This document shows, piece after piece, positions 1-7,813 of a stretch of 64,000 bases of DNA; the stretch's first letter is position 1; every line of letters begins with the position of its first letter. Where the stretch lies: contig JAPSFT010000006.1 in assembly GCA_035063765.1 (NCBI GenBank), forward strand, positions 124,001-188,000, given 5' to 3'. The DNA comes from Deltaproteobacteria bacterium (GTDB lineage Bacteria; Myxococcota_A; UBA9160; PR03). The position numbers were made by a program, and so were the translations under genes. The notes beneath the pieces are model-generated. The model searched no databases, was not told the origin of the DNA, and saw only the letters and a list, made by a program, of their open reading frames with translations.

Positions 1-1
1 G

Positions 2-916
2 GAGATCGCGAAGAAGACCGACATCCTGCTCGGCAACCTCGAGGACGCGGTCCCGGCCGATCGCAAGGAGGCCGCGCGCGAGGGGCTCGTGAAGATCGGC
101 AAGGCCGTCGAGCTCGGCGACACCGCCCTGTGGACGCGTGTCAACTCGCTCGACAGCCCCTGGGTGCTCGACGACCTGCTCCGCCTCGTCCTCGAGATCG
201 GGGACCGGCTCGAGGTGGTGATGGTCCCGAAGGTCGAAGGGGCCTGGGACATCCACTACGTGGACCGGCTGCTGGCGCAGCTCGAGGCGAAGGCGCGGCT
301 GCGCCGGCCGCTCCTCGTGCACGCGATCCTCGAGACCGCGCAGGGCGTCGCCAACGTCGAGGAGATCGCGCAGGCCTCCCCGCGCATGCAGGGCATGAGC
401 TTCGGCCCGGCCGACCTGGCGGCGTCGCGGCGCATGAAGACGACCCGCGTCGGCGGCGGGCACCCCGGCTACCGGGTGGTCTCGGACCCCGACCCGCAGA
501 ACCCCGAGGCGCCGCGCGCCGCGGCCCAGCAGGACCTCTGGCACTACTCGATCGCGCGCATGGTGGACGCCTGCACCTCGAACGGCCTGCTCCCCTTCTA
601 CGGCCCCTTCGGCGACATCAGCGACGCGGTCGGCTGCGAGGCGCAGTTCCGCGCCGCCTTCCTGATGGGCTGCGTCGGGGCCTGGTCGCTGCACCCCGCG
701 CAGATCGAGATCGCCAAGCGGGTGTTCTCGCCGGATCCGGCCGAGGTGGCCTTCGCGCGCCGCGTGCTCGAGGCGATGCCCGACGGCCGCGGCGTCCTCA
801 TGCTCGACGGCAAGATGCAGGACGACGCCACCTGGAAGCAGTGCAAGGTGATGATGTCGCTCGCCGAGCTGCTCGCGAAGAAGGACCCGGAGCTCGCGAA
901 GCAGTACGGGTTCTAG
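2..916 (+). CDS. mcl: L-malyl-CoA / beta-methylmalyl-CoA lyase (5' end outside window)
   Basis: HpcH/HpaI-CitE family lyase cleaving malyl-CoA or beta-methylmalyl-CoA to glyoxylate plus acetyl- or propionyl-CoA. The frame is open from base 2 with the family N-terminal block [18 protein letters not shown], so the gene starts before the window and the GTG at 89 is internal. Other marks are ILETAQGV (Mg-binding Glu), [20 protein letters not shown], which is close to characterised malyl-CoA lyases, and [18 protein letters not shown]. About 304 residues are visible; full-length family members are around 320. Its TAG stop shares the CTAG at 913-916 with the convergent neighbour. Together with the mutase at 7.8 kb it suggests the ethylmalonyl-CoA pathway. 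Confidence 0.9.
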   Translation, partial: EIAKKTDILLGNLEDAVPADRKEAAREGLVKIGKAVELGDTALWTRVNSLDSPWVLDDLLRLVLEIGDRLEVVMVPKVEGAWDIHYVDRLLAQLEAKARLRRPLLVHAILETAQGVANVEEIAQASPRMQGMSFGPADLAASRRMKTTRVGGGHPGYRVVSDPDPQNPEAPRAAAQQDLWHYSIARMVDACTSNGLLPFYGPFGDISDAVGCEAQFRAAFLMGCVGAWSLHPAQIEIAKRVFSPDPAEVAFARRVLEAMPDGRGVLMLDGKMQDDATWKQCKVMMSLAELLAKKDPELAKQYGF

Positions 917-2052
917 CGAGCGCCGCCCCGGGTCGCCCGCGCCGCCTGCACGGGCCACACCAGCTGCGCCGCCCAGCCATCCGGTACCGGCTCGCCTCCG
1001 CCGATCCCGTAACGCGCCGGCCAGCGCTGGCCCGGCAGGTACCCGGTGCCGAACAGCCGGTCGAGCCACGCCCAGTGCACGGCGAAGTTGCGGTCGCGCG
1101 CCTCGGGCTCGGCGGCGTGGTGCCAGTGGTGGAAGCGCGGCGACACCAGGACCTGCTCGAGCCAGCCGAAGCGCCAGCCGACGTTGGCGTGGATGACGGT
1201 CGCCTGCACCGCCACCCAGAGCAGATAGGCGGAGAGCGCCGCCGGCGAGAAGCCGAGCAGCAGCAGCGGCGCGAAGACGGCCGCACGGCTGCCGACGACG
1301 TCGACCAGGTGCAGCCGCGAGCCCGCCAGCCAGTCCATCGCCTCGCTCGAGTGGTGGATCGCGTGGAAGCGCCACAGGAACGGGACGGCGTGGAAGGTGC
1401 GGTGCGCCGCGTAGCCGCCGAGGTCCGCCACCACGAGCGCGCCCGCGAGCTGGAGCGGCAAGGGGGCCGCGCCGACCGCCGAGCGCAGCGCGTCGAGCGC
1501 CGGCCAGCGCAGCAGGCCGAAGAGCACGACGGCCGGCGCCATCGTCAGGAAGGTGAGCCCCTGCACGCCGACGTGGCTCACGAAGAAGTGCGCGAGGTCC
1601 GTGCGCCAGCCCGCGCGCAGCACCGGCTGCTCGCGGCGCCGCGCGAAGACGCGCTCGAGCGGGACGAAGACCAGCGCCAGCAGGAACAGGTCGAGCACGA
1701 ACCAGTCGAGCCCGAGGTGGTGGGAGCGCGGCACCGGCTCCGGGACCGCGACGCCGGCGCCCCCGAGCGCGAGCCCGAGCGCGGCGAGCGCGAGGCCGGC
1801 CCCGCCGAGCCGGCGGCCACCCCCCGCGAGCAGGGCGAGCGCACCCAGCGCCAGCGCGGCGGCCAGCCCGCCCGCGATCGCCGCCCGCACCAGCGGCATC
1901 GGGTAGATCGCCCGCAGCTCGGGCGTCGTGAGCAGCGCCGGGAAGCGCAGGCACAGGACGGCCAGCAGGCCGAGCGCGCCGAGGAAGAGCGCCAGCGCCC
2001 CGGGGAGCGCCTGGCGGGAGCGGGCGGAGGGAGCGGCGGGCACCGGGATCAC
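913..2052 (-). CDS. Sterol desaturase / fatty acid hydroxylase family membrane protein
   Basis: Integral-membrane di-iron hydroxylase of the fatty acid hydroxylase superfamily, 379 residues. It has several hydrophobic segments, the first in the N-terminal 30 residues. The histidine boxes are [16 protein letters not shown] and RFHHWHH, the metal-binding pattern of sterol desaturases and carotenoid/fatty acid hydroxylases. The GTG at 2052 gives M-I-P-V; another GTG lies three codons further in. Substrate cannot be predicted. It converges on the malyl-CoA lyase and follows nadA on the same strand after about 130 bases. Confidence 0.85.
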   Translation of the reverse strand: MIPVPAAPSARSRQALPGALALFLGALGLLAVLCLRFPALLTTPELRAIYPMPLVRAAIAGGLAAALALGALALLAGGGRRLGGAGLALAALGLALGGAGVAVPEPVPRSHHLGLDWFVLDLFLLALVFVPLERVFARRREQPVLRAGWRTDLAHFFVSHVGVQGLTFLTMAPAVVLFGLLRWPALDALRSAVGAAPLPLQLAGALVVADLGGYAAHRTFHAVPFLWRFHAIHHSSEAMDWLAGSRLHLVDVVGSRAAVFAPLLLLGFSPAALSAYLLWVAVQATVIHANVGWRFGWLEQVLVSPRFHHWHHAAEPEARDRNFAVHWAWLDRLFGTGYLPGQRWPARYGIGGGEPVPDGWAAQLVWPVQAARATRGGAR

Positions 2053-2185
2053 GGCCGCCTCATCGACGGCCGAGAGCCGCGACTGAACCGGTCGGGCGCG
2101 ACCCGGCGCGCCCGCTCCGAGGGGCCGCTCGGCCCGCGCCCGGCGGCCCGCTCCCGGGCGACGGCTGAGCCCGTCGGAGCGCCGG

Positions 2186-3184
2186 CTACGACGCCTTCGA
2201 GAGCTCCAGCATGCGCTCGAGCGGCCGCAGCGCCCGCGCGCCCACCTCCTCCGGCACCGTCACCTCGGGCGCGAGGTCGCGCAGGCACAGGTAGAGCTTC
2301 TCCATCGTGTTGAGCCGCATGTAGGGGCAGCGGTTGCACGAGCAGCTCTCGTCGAGACCCGGGACCTGCACCAGCTCCTTGTCGGGCACGCGCTTGCGGA
2401 TCTGGTGGAAGACGCCGTCCTCGGTGCCGATGATCAGCATGCGCGCGGGGGAGGCGATCGCGCGCTCGATGATCTTCTTGGTCGAGCCGACGAAATCCGA
2501 CTGCGCGAGCACGGCCGCGTCGCACTCGGGGTGCGACAGCACCTCGGCGTCGGGGTGCGCGACGCGCAGCTCCGCCAGCGCGCGCGCGTTGAACTGCTCG
2601 TGCACGATGCAGATCCCGGGCCACGCGATCAGGTCGGGCCGGCCGGCCTCCTGCGCCACCCAGCGCGCCAGGTGCCGGTCGGGCGCGAAGACGATCGGCC
2701 GGTCCGCGAAGTGCCGCACGATCTCGACCGCGTTCGACGAGGTGCAGATCACGTCGGAGAGCGCCTTCACCGCCGCCGAGGTGTTCACGTAGCTGATCAC
2801 GACCAGGTCCGGGTGCTCGCGGCGGTGCTCGGCGAGGAAGGCCGCGAAGTCCTCGGCCGGGCAGCCGTCCGCGAGCGAACAGCCCGCCTCGAGGTCCGGC
2901 ACGACGACGCGGGTGTCGGGATTCAGGATCTTCGCCGTCTCGGCCATGAAGTGGACGCCGCAGAAGGCGATCACGGCCTGGCGGCTCTGCTGCGCGACGC
3001 GCGCCAGCGCCAGCGAGTCGCCGACGTGGTCGGCCAGGTCCTGGATCGCGTCGTCCTGGTAGTAGTGGGCGAGGATCACGGCGTCGCGCTCGCGCTTGAG
3101 GCGCCCGATGGCGTCCTCGAGGTCGCCGGGAAGGGCGTCGAGGTCGCCGGGACGGGGGCCGGAGCGGCGGGCGGGGGCGGCCAT
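2186..3184 (-). CDS. nadA: Quinolinate synthase NadA
   Basis: Condenses iminoaspartate with dihydroxyacetone phosphate to quinolinate in NAD biosynthesis; a [4Fe-4S] enzyme. Starting at the ATG at 3184 gives 332 residues, the usual size; the open frame upstream of that ATG lacks family features. Visible motifs are AHYYQDD, FCGVHFMAETAKILNP (Cys75), VVISYVNTSAAVKA, WPGICIVHEQF (Cys192), SHPECD and CSCNRCPYMRLNT (Cys286 or a neighbour). The three cysteine positions match the cluster ligands of NadA. No nadB or nadC is adjacent. Confidence 0.95.
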   Translation of the reverse strand: MAAPARRSGPRPGDLDALPGDLEDAIGRLKRERDAVILAHYYQDDAIQDLADHVGDSLALARVAQQSRQAVIAFCGVHFMAETAKILNPDTRVVVPDLEAGCSLADGCPAEDFAAFLAEHRREHPDLVVISYVNTSAAVKALSDVICTSSNAVEIVRHFADRPIVFAPDRHLARWVAQEAGRPDLIAWPGICIVHEQFNARALAELRVAHPDAEVLSHPECDAAVLAQSDFVGSTKKIIERAIASPARMLIIGTEDGVFHQIRKRVPDKELVQVPGLDESCSCNRCPYMRLNTMEKLYLCLRDLAPEVTVPEEVGARALRPLERMLELSKAS

Positions 3185-3343
3185 GGCGGCAACGTAGCGC
3201 CCACCCGGTCGCTGGGCGCACGGAACGACCTTTCCACTCCTTTGGGAACGCGCCTTCCCACCAGAGCCGCCGCCGGCTCCGGGCAGACTCAGAAACATCA
3301 ATGATTTCGATATCTTGAGATTCTTGCTGCCAGCCCGCGGAGC

Positions 3344-3357
3344 GGCATCCGGCTTGC
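3344..3357 (+). promoter_or_regulatory. Putative sigma-54 (-24/-12) promoter of the PEP-CTERM gene
   Basis: The sequence GGCATCCGGCTTGC has GG and GC exactly 10 bases apart and TTGCA at the -12 element, as in the RpoN consensus (TGGCAC-N5-TTGCA). The expected start site would be near 3369, about 27 bases before the ATG at 3396. PEP-CTERM genes are often controlled by RpoN with PrsK/PrsR, so the location is sensible. Prediction only; no enhancer site was identified. Confidence 0.45.
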
Positions 3358-3395
3358 ATGTCATGCAGCGGGCATTCCTTCGGGAAGGGGAAAGC

Positions 3396-4253
3396 ATGCG
3401 ACGCAGTCTGCTCTCGGCTCTGGCTCTACTCCTGGCGCTCGGCTGGTCCGTCCGGGCGGATGCGCTCCAGCTCGTTCCGGCCGCGACGGCCCGGTTGCAC
3501 ACCCTGGCGAGCGGGCAGCCCGGAGCCCAGTGGAATACCAGCGGCCTCGGGACGGGCGGCCAGTTGAGCTTCGATTCCGGCACCGGCGTCGCCACCCTGA
3601 CCGGCGTCCTCGACGTCCTCAACTGGTTCGACACCGCCAACGGCTCGTGCGCGACGGACGCCGGCTCGAACTGCGCGTTCAACTACTCGCCGGACCTCAC
3701 CTTCAGCCTCGACGCGCAGTACGCGGGCACGGTGGTGACGCCGGTCGCCCCGAACCTCGTGAACGTCACGCTGAACTTCGCGACCACCGCCAACGGGCTG
3801 CCCGACCTCACCCTGAGCGACCCGACCGACCCCGGCTTCGGCAACGTCCTCGAGGGCGACTGGCAGGCGGGCCTCTTCAACGGCAACCCGACCACGGGCT
3901 TCTCGATCAGCGTCCTCTACAACACGCTGTCGGGGACCGCCACCTTCCAGACGGCGAACTCGAGCGCCTTCCTCGCCGTCGACCCGGGCACGGCCTACGC
4001 GAGCCTGTTCGAGAGCGGCTCGAGCTACTTCGGCCTCAACATCGCGAGCCTCTCGGACTTCGGGGGCCCCGGCGGCAACCTGAGCTCGATCATCGCCTCC
4101 GCGATCGCGAGCGGCACGCTCCCGGACTTCACGGCCGAGGGCAACGGGCAGGTGTACCGGGTCACCTCCGGCGAGTTCGTGCCCGAGCCGGGCACGGTGC
4201 TGCTCCTCGCGAGCGGCCTCACGCTGCTCGTGGCGCGCCGCCGGAGCTCGTGA
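3396..4253 (+). CDS. PEP-CTERM sorting domain protein
   Basis: Exported protein of 285 residues. The N-terminal signal peptide (MRRSLLSALALLLALGWSVRADA) is followed by a Thr/Asn/Gly-rich beta-type body and a C-terminal sorting signal: VPEPGTVLLLASGLTLLV with an ARRRSS tail. Such tails are recognised by an exosortase and the body is released at the surface. The ATG at 3396 is chosen because a GGGAAGGGGA ribosome site precedes it and it begins the signal peptide. The body matches no family I recognise. No exosortase gene lies in the window. Confidence 0.88.
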   Translation: MRRSLLSALALLLALGWSVRADALQLVPAATARLHTLASGQPGAQWNTSGLGTGGQLSFDSGTGVATLTGVLDVLNWFDTANGSCATDAGSNCAFNYSPDLTFSLDAQYAGTVVTPVAPNLVNVTLNFATTANGLPDLTLSDPTDPGFGNVLEGDWQAGLFNGNPTTGFSISVLYNTLSGTATFQTANSSAFLAVDPGTAYASLFESGSSYFGLNIASLSDFGGPGGNLSSIIASAIASGTLPDFTAEGNGQVYRVTSGEFVPEPGTVLLLASGLTLLVARRRSS

Positions 4254-4330
4254 GCGGAAGCGGGTGAGAGGACCCGGGGCTGGATCGAGGGGAGTTCGAG
4301 GCGGGCCGGCCCGCTGGAGGTGAGAGAGGG

Positions 4331-5095
4331 ATGACGAGAACCCGGTCGATCGCCGCCATTGCGGCGGCTGCGCTGCTCTTCCCGGCCAGCTCCTGGGCCT
4401 TCTCCTTCGGCAGCTTCGCGCCCGGCGAGCAGATCCTCTCGATCCAGCTCGCCGCGGGCGACCAGAACAGCCCGACGATCACCTTCGACGGAACGACCAA
4501 CACGATGATGTTCGACGCCTCGGTGTCGACCGTCACCACGAACCTGGGCGTCTACACGGTGCCGCTGGGGGACGTGGTGTTCTCGAGCACCGTGACGATC
4601 CAGCCGGGAACGGAGTCGGTCTACCAGCCGGTGGCCCCCTTCTTCGGCGGGCAGGTGGCGGCGCAGTTCTCGAACGGCATGGCGGCGGACCTCTCGATCG
4701 TGGACATGGGGCCCGGCGGCGCCGGCCTCCTGCTCCAGGGTGACTACGCCGGCATCCTCGACTTCATCGCGAACGCGCCGGGCGGCTACGGGTTCCCGAT
4801 CGTCGGCAACCTCGACGGCGACTTCTCCGTGACCGGCGGAGACGCCTCGTTCACGGCCGCGTTCGGGTCGGCCGGGAGCTACTTCGCGAACCTCGCCAGC
4901 TTCCTCACGGGCAGCGGGACGCCGGTCGGCTCCAACCTGTGCCTGATGATCGCGGGCGGCTGCCCGGGCGGAACCACGATCGGCGACTTCACGGTGAACC
5001 CGGCTGCAACCATCATCCCGGTCCCTGAGCCCGGGATCGTGGCGCTGACCGGGATCGCGCTCGTGCTGCTGGCCCGCCGTCGCGTCGTGCCCTAG
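4331..5095 (+). CDS. PEP-CTERM sorting domain protein
   Basis: Second exported protein of the locus, 254 residues. It has a signal peptide ending near ASSWA (residue 22), a beta-rich body of unknown function, and the C-terminal VPEPGIVALTGIALVLLARRR signal. GGAGGTGAGAGAGGG just before the ATG is a strong ribosome site. It lies 77 bases after the first PEP-CTERM gene on the same strand, so co-transcription is likely. The body is not obviously homologous to its neighbour's. Confidence 0.87.
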   Translation: MTRTRSIAAIAAAALLFPASSWAFSFGSFAPGEQILSIQLAAGDQNSPTITFDGTTNTMMFDASVSTVTTNLGVYTVPLGDVVFSSTVTIQPGTESVYQPVAPFFGGQVAAQFSNGMAADLSIVDMGPGGAGLLLQGDYAGILDFIANAPGGYGFPIVGNLDGDFSVTGGDASFTAAFGSAGSYFANLASFLTGSGTPVGSNLCLMIAGGCPGGTTIGDFTVNPAATIIPVPEPGIVALTGIALVLLARRRVVP

Positions 5096-5174
5096 CGATC
5101 CCTGGATCCGGGGCCGTCCTCGCCGCGCGCAGACCCGCCGGGTCCGCCGGACGGGGTGGACCTGGTGAGTGTCG

Positions 5175-6743
5175 ATGAAGCGAGCCGTGCTGCTCCTGCT
5201 CCCGATCTTCGCCCTCGCGGCGGCGGGGTCGAGCTGCGAGCAGGGGACGCCGCCGACCGTCACGCTGGGGCTGAACGGCATTCCGGAGGAGATGAGCGCT
5301 CTCCTCGTCGTCCCGCCCTCGGGCTTCGTGGTGAACCTGACCATCACGCCGGGCGAGGACGCCGTCGAGCCGGCGAGCCTCCTGGCCGGGGCCAGCCGCT
5401 GGGGCGGCGGCACGTCGCCGCCGCTCGAAGGCCTGTTCGTGGCGACGCCGGGCGGCATCCAGGCAACGATCCCCCCCGCGCTTGCGCTGGCCTCGGGCAC
5501 CTGGACGTTGTTCGTCATGGTCCGCGACGTGGAGGGCCGGACCGGCACCGGCTCGATCTCCTTCGCAGTTCGTGACTTCGCCGGCGGGACCCCTCCGATC
5601 GGCCAGGGCCAACAGATCTGGCTCGACTTCGAGGCGGACCGCGACGCGACGCCGGGCCCGGACTTCGCCGTCGACCTCGAGCGCTTCGGGCTCGCGTCGC
5701 CGGCGGCGCCGGCGATCGCCGCGGACGCCCGCGCCCTCGTGACCGAGGCCGTCCTCGCGCGGGTGCGCGAGGCCTACGGGCAGGACGCCGGCGGCTCGGG
5801 CGAGGGCGCCATCGCGGTGGCCTTCGGCGCCCTGCCGCCAGGGGCGGGCGACGTGACCCGGATCTGCGTGGGAGGCGAGGATCCCGGTGGCGGCTCCACG
5901 ATCGGCAGCATCCAGCTCGACCCGAACAACGCCGCGCGCAACAGCGTCGAGTGCGGGACGATCCCGCCGACCGGCGTGTTCCCGCGCGAGCTTCTGGCCT
6001 ACCAGAGCCAGTCCTCGTTCCACGACGTCTTCGACCCGCTGCGGCCCGAGGCCGGCGGCATCCGGCTCGGCGAGCTGCTCTGGGACGCCTTCGTGCTCGA
6101 TCCCGCCTTCGACCCGCAGAGCGCTCCGCCCGAAGCGGCTGCCCGACATGCCGTTGTGATGGCGGCGATCGAGGCCTTCGCGAACGTGTTGGGATCGATC
6201 GTCGCGCACGAGGCGGGCCACGCGCTCGGCCTGGTGGCGCCGGGCCCCCCGGGCGGCGGGCTCTTCGGCGGCGGGGACGGCGCCGCCTACACGCACGCGC
6301 TGAACCCCGACGGCTCGACCCCGAGCGAGAACTTCCTGATGAAGGCGGGCAATACCTTCAACTTCGCGAAGCTCGCGGGGATCGGCTACGGGCTCCCGGC
6401 CTTCCGCCCGATCGAGCTCGCCTACCTGCGCGACCAGCTGGTGCTGGCGCCGCAGGTGAAGCAGCTCCTGGCCCCTCCCTTGCTGACGGGCATCGCCCCG
6501 TGGCAGATCAGCGGCTCGGCGCAGCTCGTCACGATCACGGGCAGCGGCTTCGCCGCGATCCCGACGGTGCGCCTGCGCAACGCGGGCTACACCTACCACG
6601 CGATGGGCGAGGCGCTCCAGTCCGGGGAGCAGATGACGTGCTGGGTGATTCCCGGGCAGGTGCCGGACGGGAGCTACGATCTCGAGCTCACCAACCCCGA
6701 TGGCCAGCAGGCGCTGCTGCCCGCCGCCGTCGAGGTCTGGTGA
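5175..6743 (+). CDS. Secreted metalloprotease-like protein with C-terminal IPT/TIG-like domain
   Basis: About 522 residues. The N-terminal signal sequence MKRAVLLLLPIFALAAAGSSC could be a weak lipobox. The middle contains HEAGHALGL at about residue 345, a zincin HExxHxxG motif, followed by FLMKAG, which resembles a Met-turn. The third metzincin histidine expected three residues after the Gly is Ala. The last 85 residues (TGIAPWQISGSAQLVTITGSGF onward) look like an IPT/TIG immunoglobulin-like fold. The ATG at 5175 begins the signal; a GTG two codons earlier is also possible. It follows two PEP-CTERM genes and may process or accompany them (inference). Confidence 0.68.
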   Translation: MKRAVLLLLPIFALAAAGSSCEQGTPPTVTLGLNGIPEEMSALLVVPPSGFVVNLTITPGEDAVEPASLLAGASRWGGGTSPPLEGLFVATPGGIQATIPPALALASGTWTLFVMVRDVEGRTGTGSISFAVRDFAGGTPPIGQGQQIWLDFEADRDATPGPDFAVDLERFGLASPAAPAIAADARALVTEAVLARVREAYGQDAGGSGEGAIAVAFGALPPGAGDVTRICVGGEDPGGGSTIGSIQLDPNNAARNSVECGTIPPTGVFPRELLAYQSQSSFHDVFDPLRPEAGGIRLGELLWDAFVLDPAFDPQSAPPEAAARHAVVMAAIEAFANVLGSIVAHEAGHALGLVAPGPPGGGLFGGGDGAAYTHALNPDGSTPSENFLMKAGNTFNFAKLAGIGYGLPAFRPIELAYLRDQLVLAPQVKQLLAPPLLTGIAPWQISGSAQLVTITGSGFAAIPTVRLRNAGYTYHAMGEALQSGEQMTCWVIPGQVPDGSYDLELTNPDGQQALLPAAVEVW

Positions 6744-6752
6744 GCCCCGCCA

Positions 6753-7739
6753 TCAGGCGCCGCTCGCGACCCGTTCGAGCTGCTCCTCGAGCTCCCGGGT
6801 CTCGCCCTCCCAGTAGGTCGCCGTTCCGAAGTGCGGGAACGTCGAGCGGAACTGGGGCTCGTCCCAGCGCCGCGCGATCCAGCTCGAGAGCTTGAGGAAG
6901 CGCGCCGCGCGCAGGGGCTCGACGAGCTCGAGCCAGCGCGGCTCGAAGTCGCGGAACTGCCGGTAGCCGGCGAGCAGCGCGTCGCGCTGGCGGCGGCCCT
7001 CGGCGTCGCGCCCGGGCGACAGCACCCACACGTCGTGCACGGCCGGGCCGACCACGAAGTCGTCGAAATCGAGGAAGAACCAGCCCTCCCGGCCGCGCAG
7101 CAGGTTGCCGCGGTGGCAGTCGCCGTGGATGCGCAGGAAGGGGACGCCGGCGAGGCGTGACTCGTAGACGTCGGCCAGGCCCTCGACCGCCAGCGCGTAG
7201 CGATCCTCGCAGTGGGGCGGGAGGAGCCCGCGCTCGAGAAGCTCGTCGAGCGGGTCGAGGAGCGCCGTCTCCGCGTCGAGGGCGGGGCGATCCTGGGGGC
7301 GGCGCAGCGCGCCCACCGCGTGGATGCGAGCGAGCAGGCGGCCCACGATCGCGAGCTGCCCGTCGTCGAGCTCGTCGGGCTCGCGGCCACCGGTGCGGGG
7401 CCAGACGCCGAACCAGATGCCCTCGCGCTCGCCGAGCGTCGTCCCGTCCGCGAGGGCCAGGGGCGCACAGACGGGGATCTCGGCCTCGCGCAGGTCGAGG
7501 AGGAAGCGGTGCTCGTCCTCGAGCGCGGCGCGGCTCCAGCGCCCGGGCCGGTAGAACTTCACGACCACGCTCGAGGACCCAGAGGGCTTCGCGGGGGCGC
7601 CGTCCTCGAGCCGCACGTCGTAGACGCGGTTCTCGAGAGCGCGCAGGACCGCGCAGTGGCCGCTCGGGCGCAGCCCGGCCGCCTCCACCGCCTCGAGCGC
7701 GGCCTCCGGCCCCAGTGCCTCGAAGCGCGCGCTGGCCAC
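6753..7739 (-). CDS. srkA: Stress-response kinase A (RdoA/YihE family)
   Basis: Cytosolic Ser/Thr protein kinase of the aminoglycoside-phosphotransferase fold. At 328 residues it is the same length as E. coli SrkA. It shows the catalytic HGDCHRGNLL loop, FLDFDDFVVGPAVHDVW metal-binding region, and VVVKFYRPGRWS as the ATP-lysine strand. E. coli SrkA counteracts envelope-stress-linked cell death; the role here is assumed by homology. The start is GTG at 7739. It is divergent from the mutase gene across a 74-base gap that contains a nested inverted repeat (AAGCTA...TAGCTT, 7748-7780). Confidence 0.9.
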   Translation of the reverse strand: MASARFEALGPEAALEAVEAAGLRPSGHCAVLRALENRVYDVRLEDGAPAKPSGSSSVVVKFYRPGRWSRAALEDEHRFLLDLREAEIPVCAPLALADGTTLGEREGIWFGVWPRTGGREPDELDDGQLAIVGRLLARIHAVGALRRPQDRPALDAETALLDPLDELLERGLLPPHCEDRYALAVEGLADVYESRLAGVPFLRIHGDCHRGNLLRGREGWFFLDFDDFVVGPAVHDVWVLSPGRDAEGRRQRDALLAGYRQFRDFEPRWLELVEPLRAARFLKLSSWIARRWDEPQFRSTFPHFGTATYWEGETRELEEQLERVASGA

Positions 7740-7813
7740 GGCGGCGGAAGCTAGCCCCTCGGGGCGTGTTTCGGTAGCTTGGTCGCGCAGTTACACCGCG
7801 AGGCCCCGACCCC

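Noticed and set aside
130-2313. Long plus-strand frame overlapping malyl-CoA lyase and the sterol-desaturase gene
   Set aside because: A shadow of the two confident genes, with composition of a random GC-rich frame.
3315-3395. An earlier start for the first PEP-CTERM gene (3315)
   Set aside because: It would put 27 non-signal residues before the signal peptide, and the ribosome site is next to 3396.
7740-7813. Cobalamin riboswitch upstream of the mutase
   Set aside because: The 74-base gap is too short and I see no B12-box; only a nested inverted repeat (7748-7780) that is not diagnostic.
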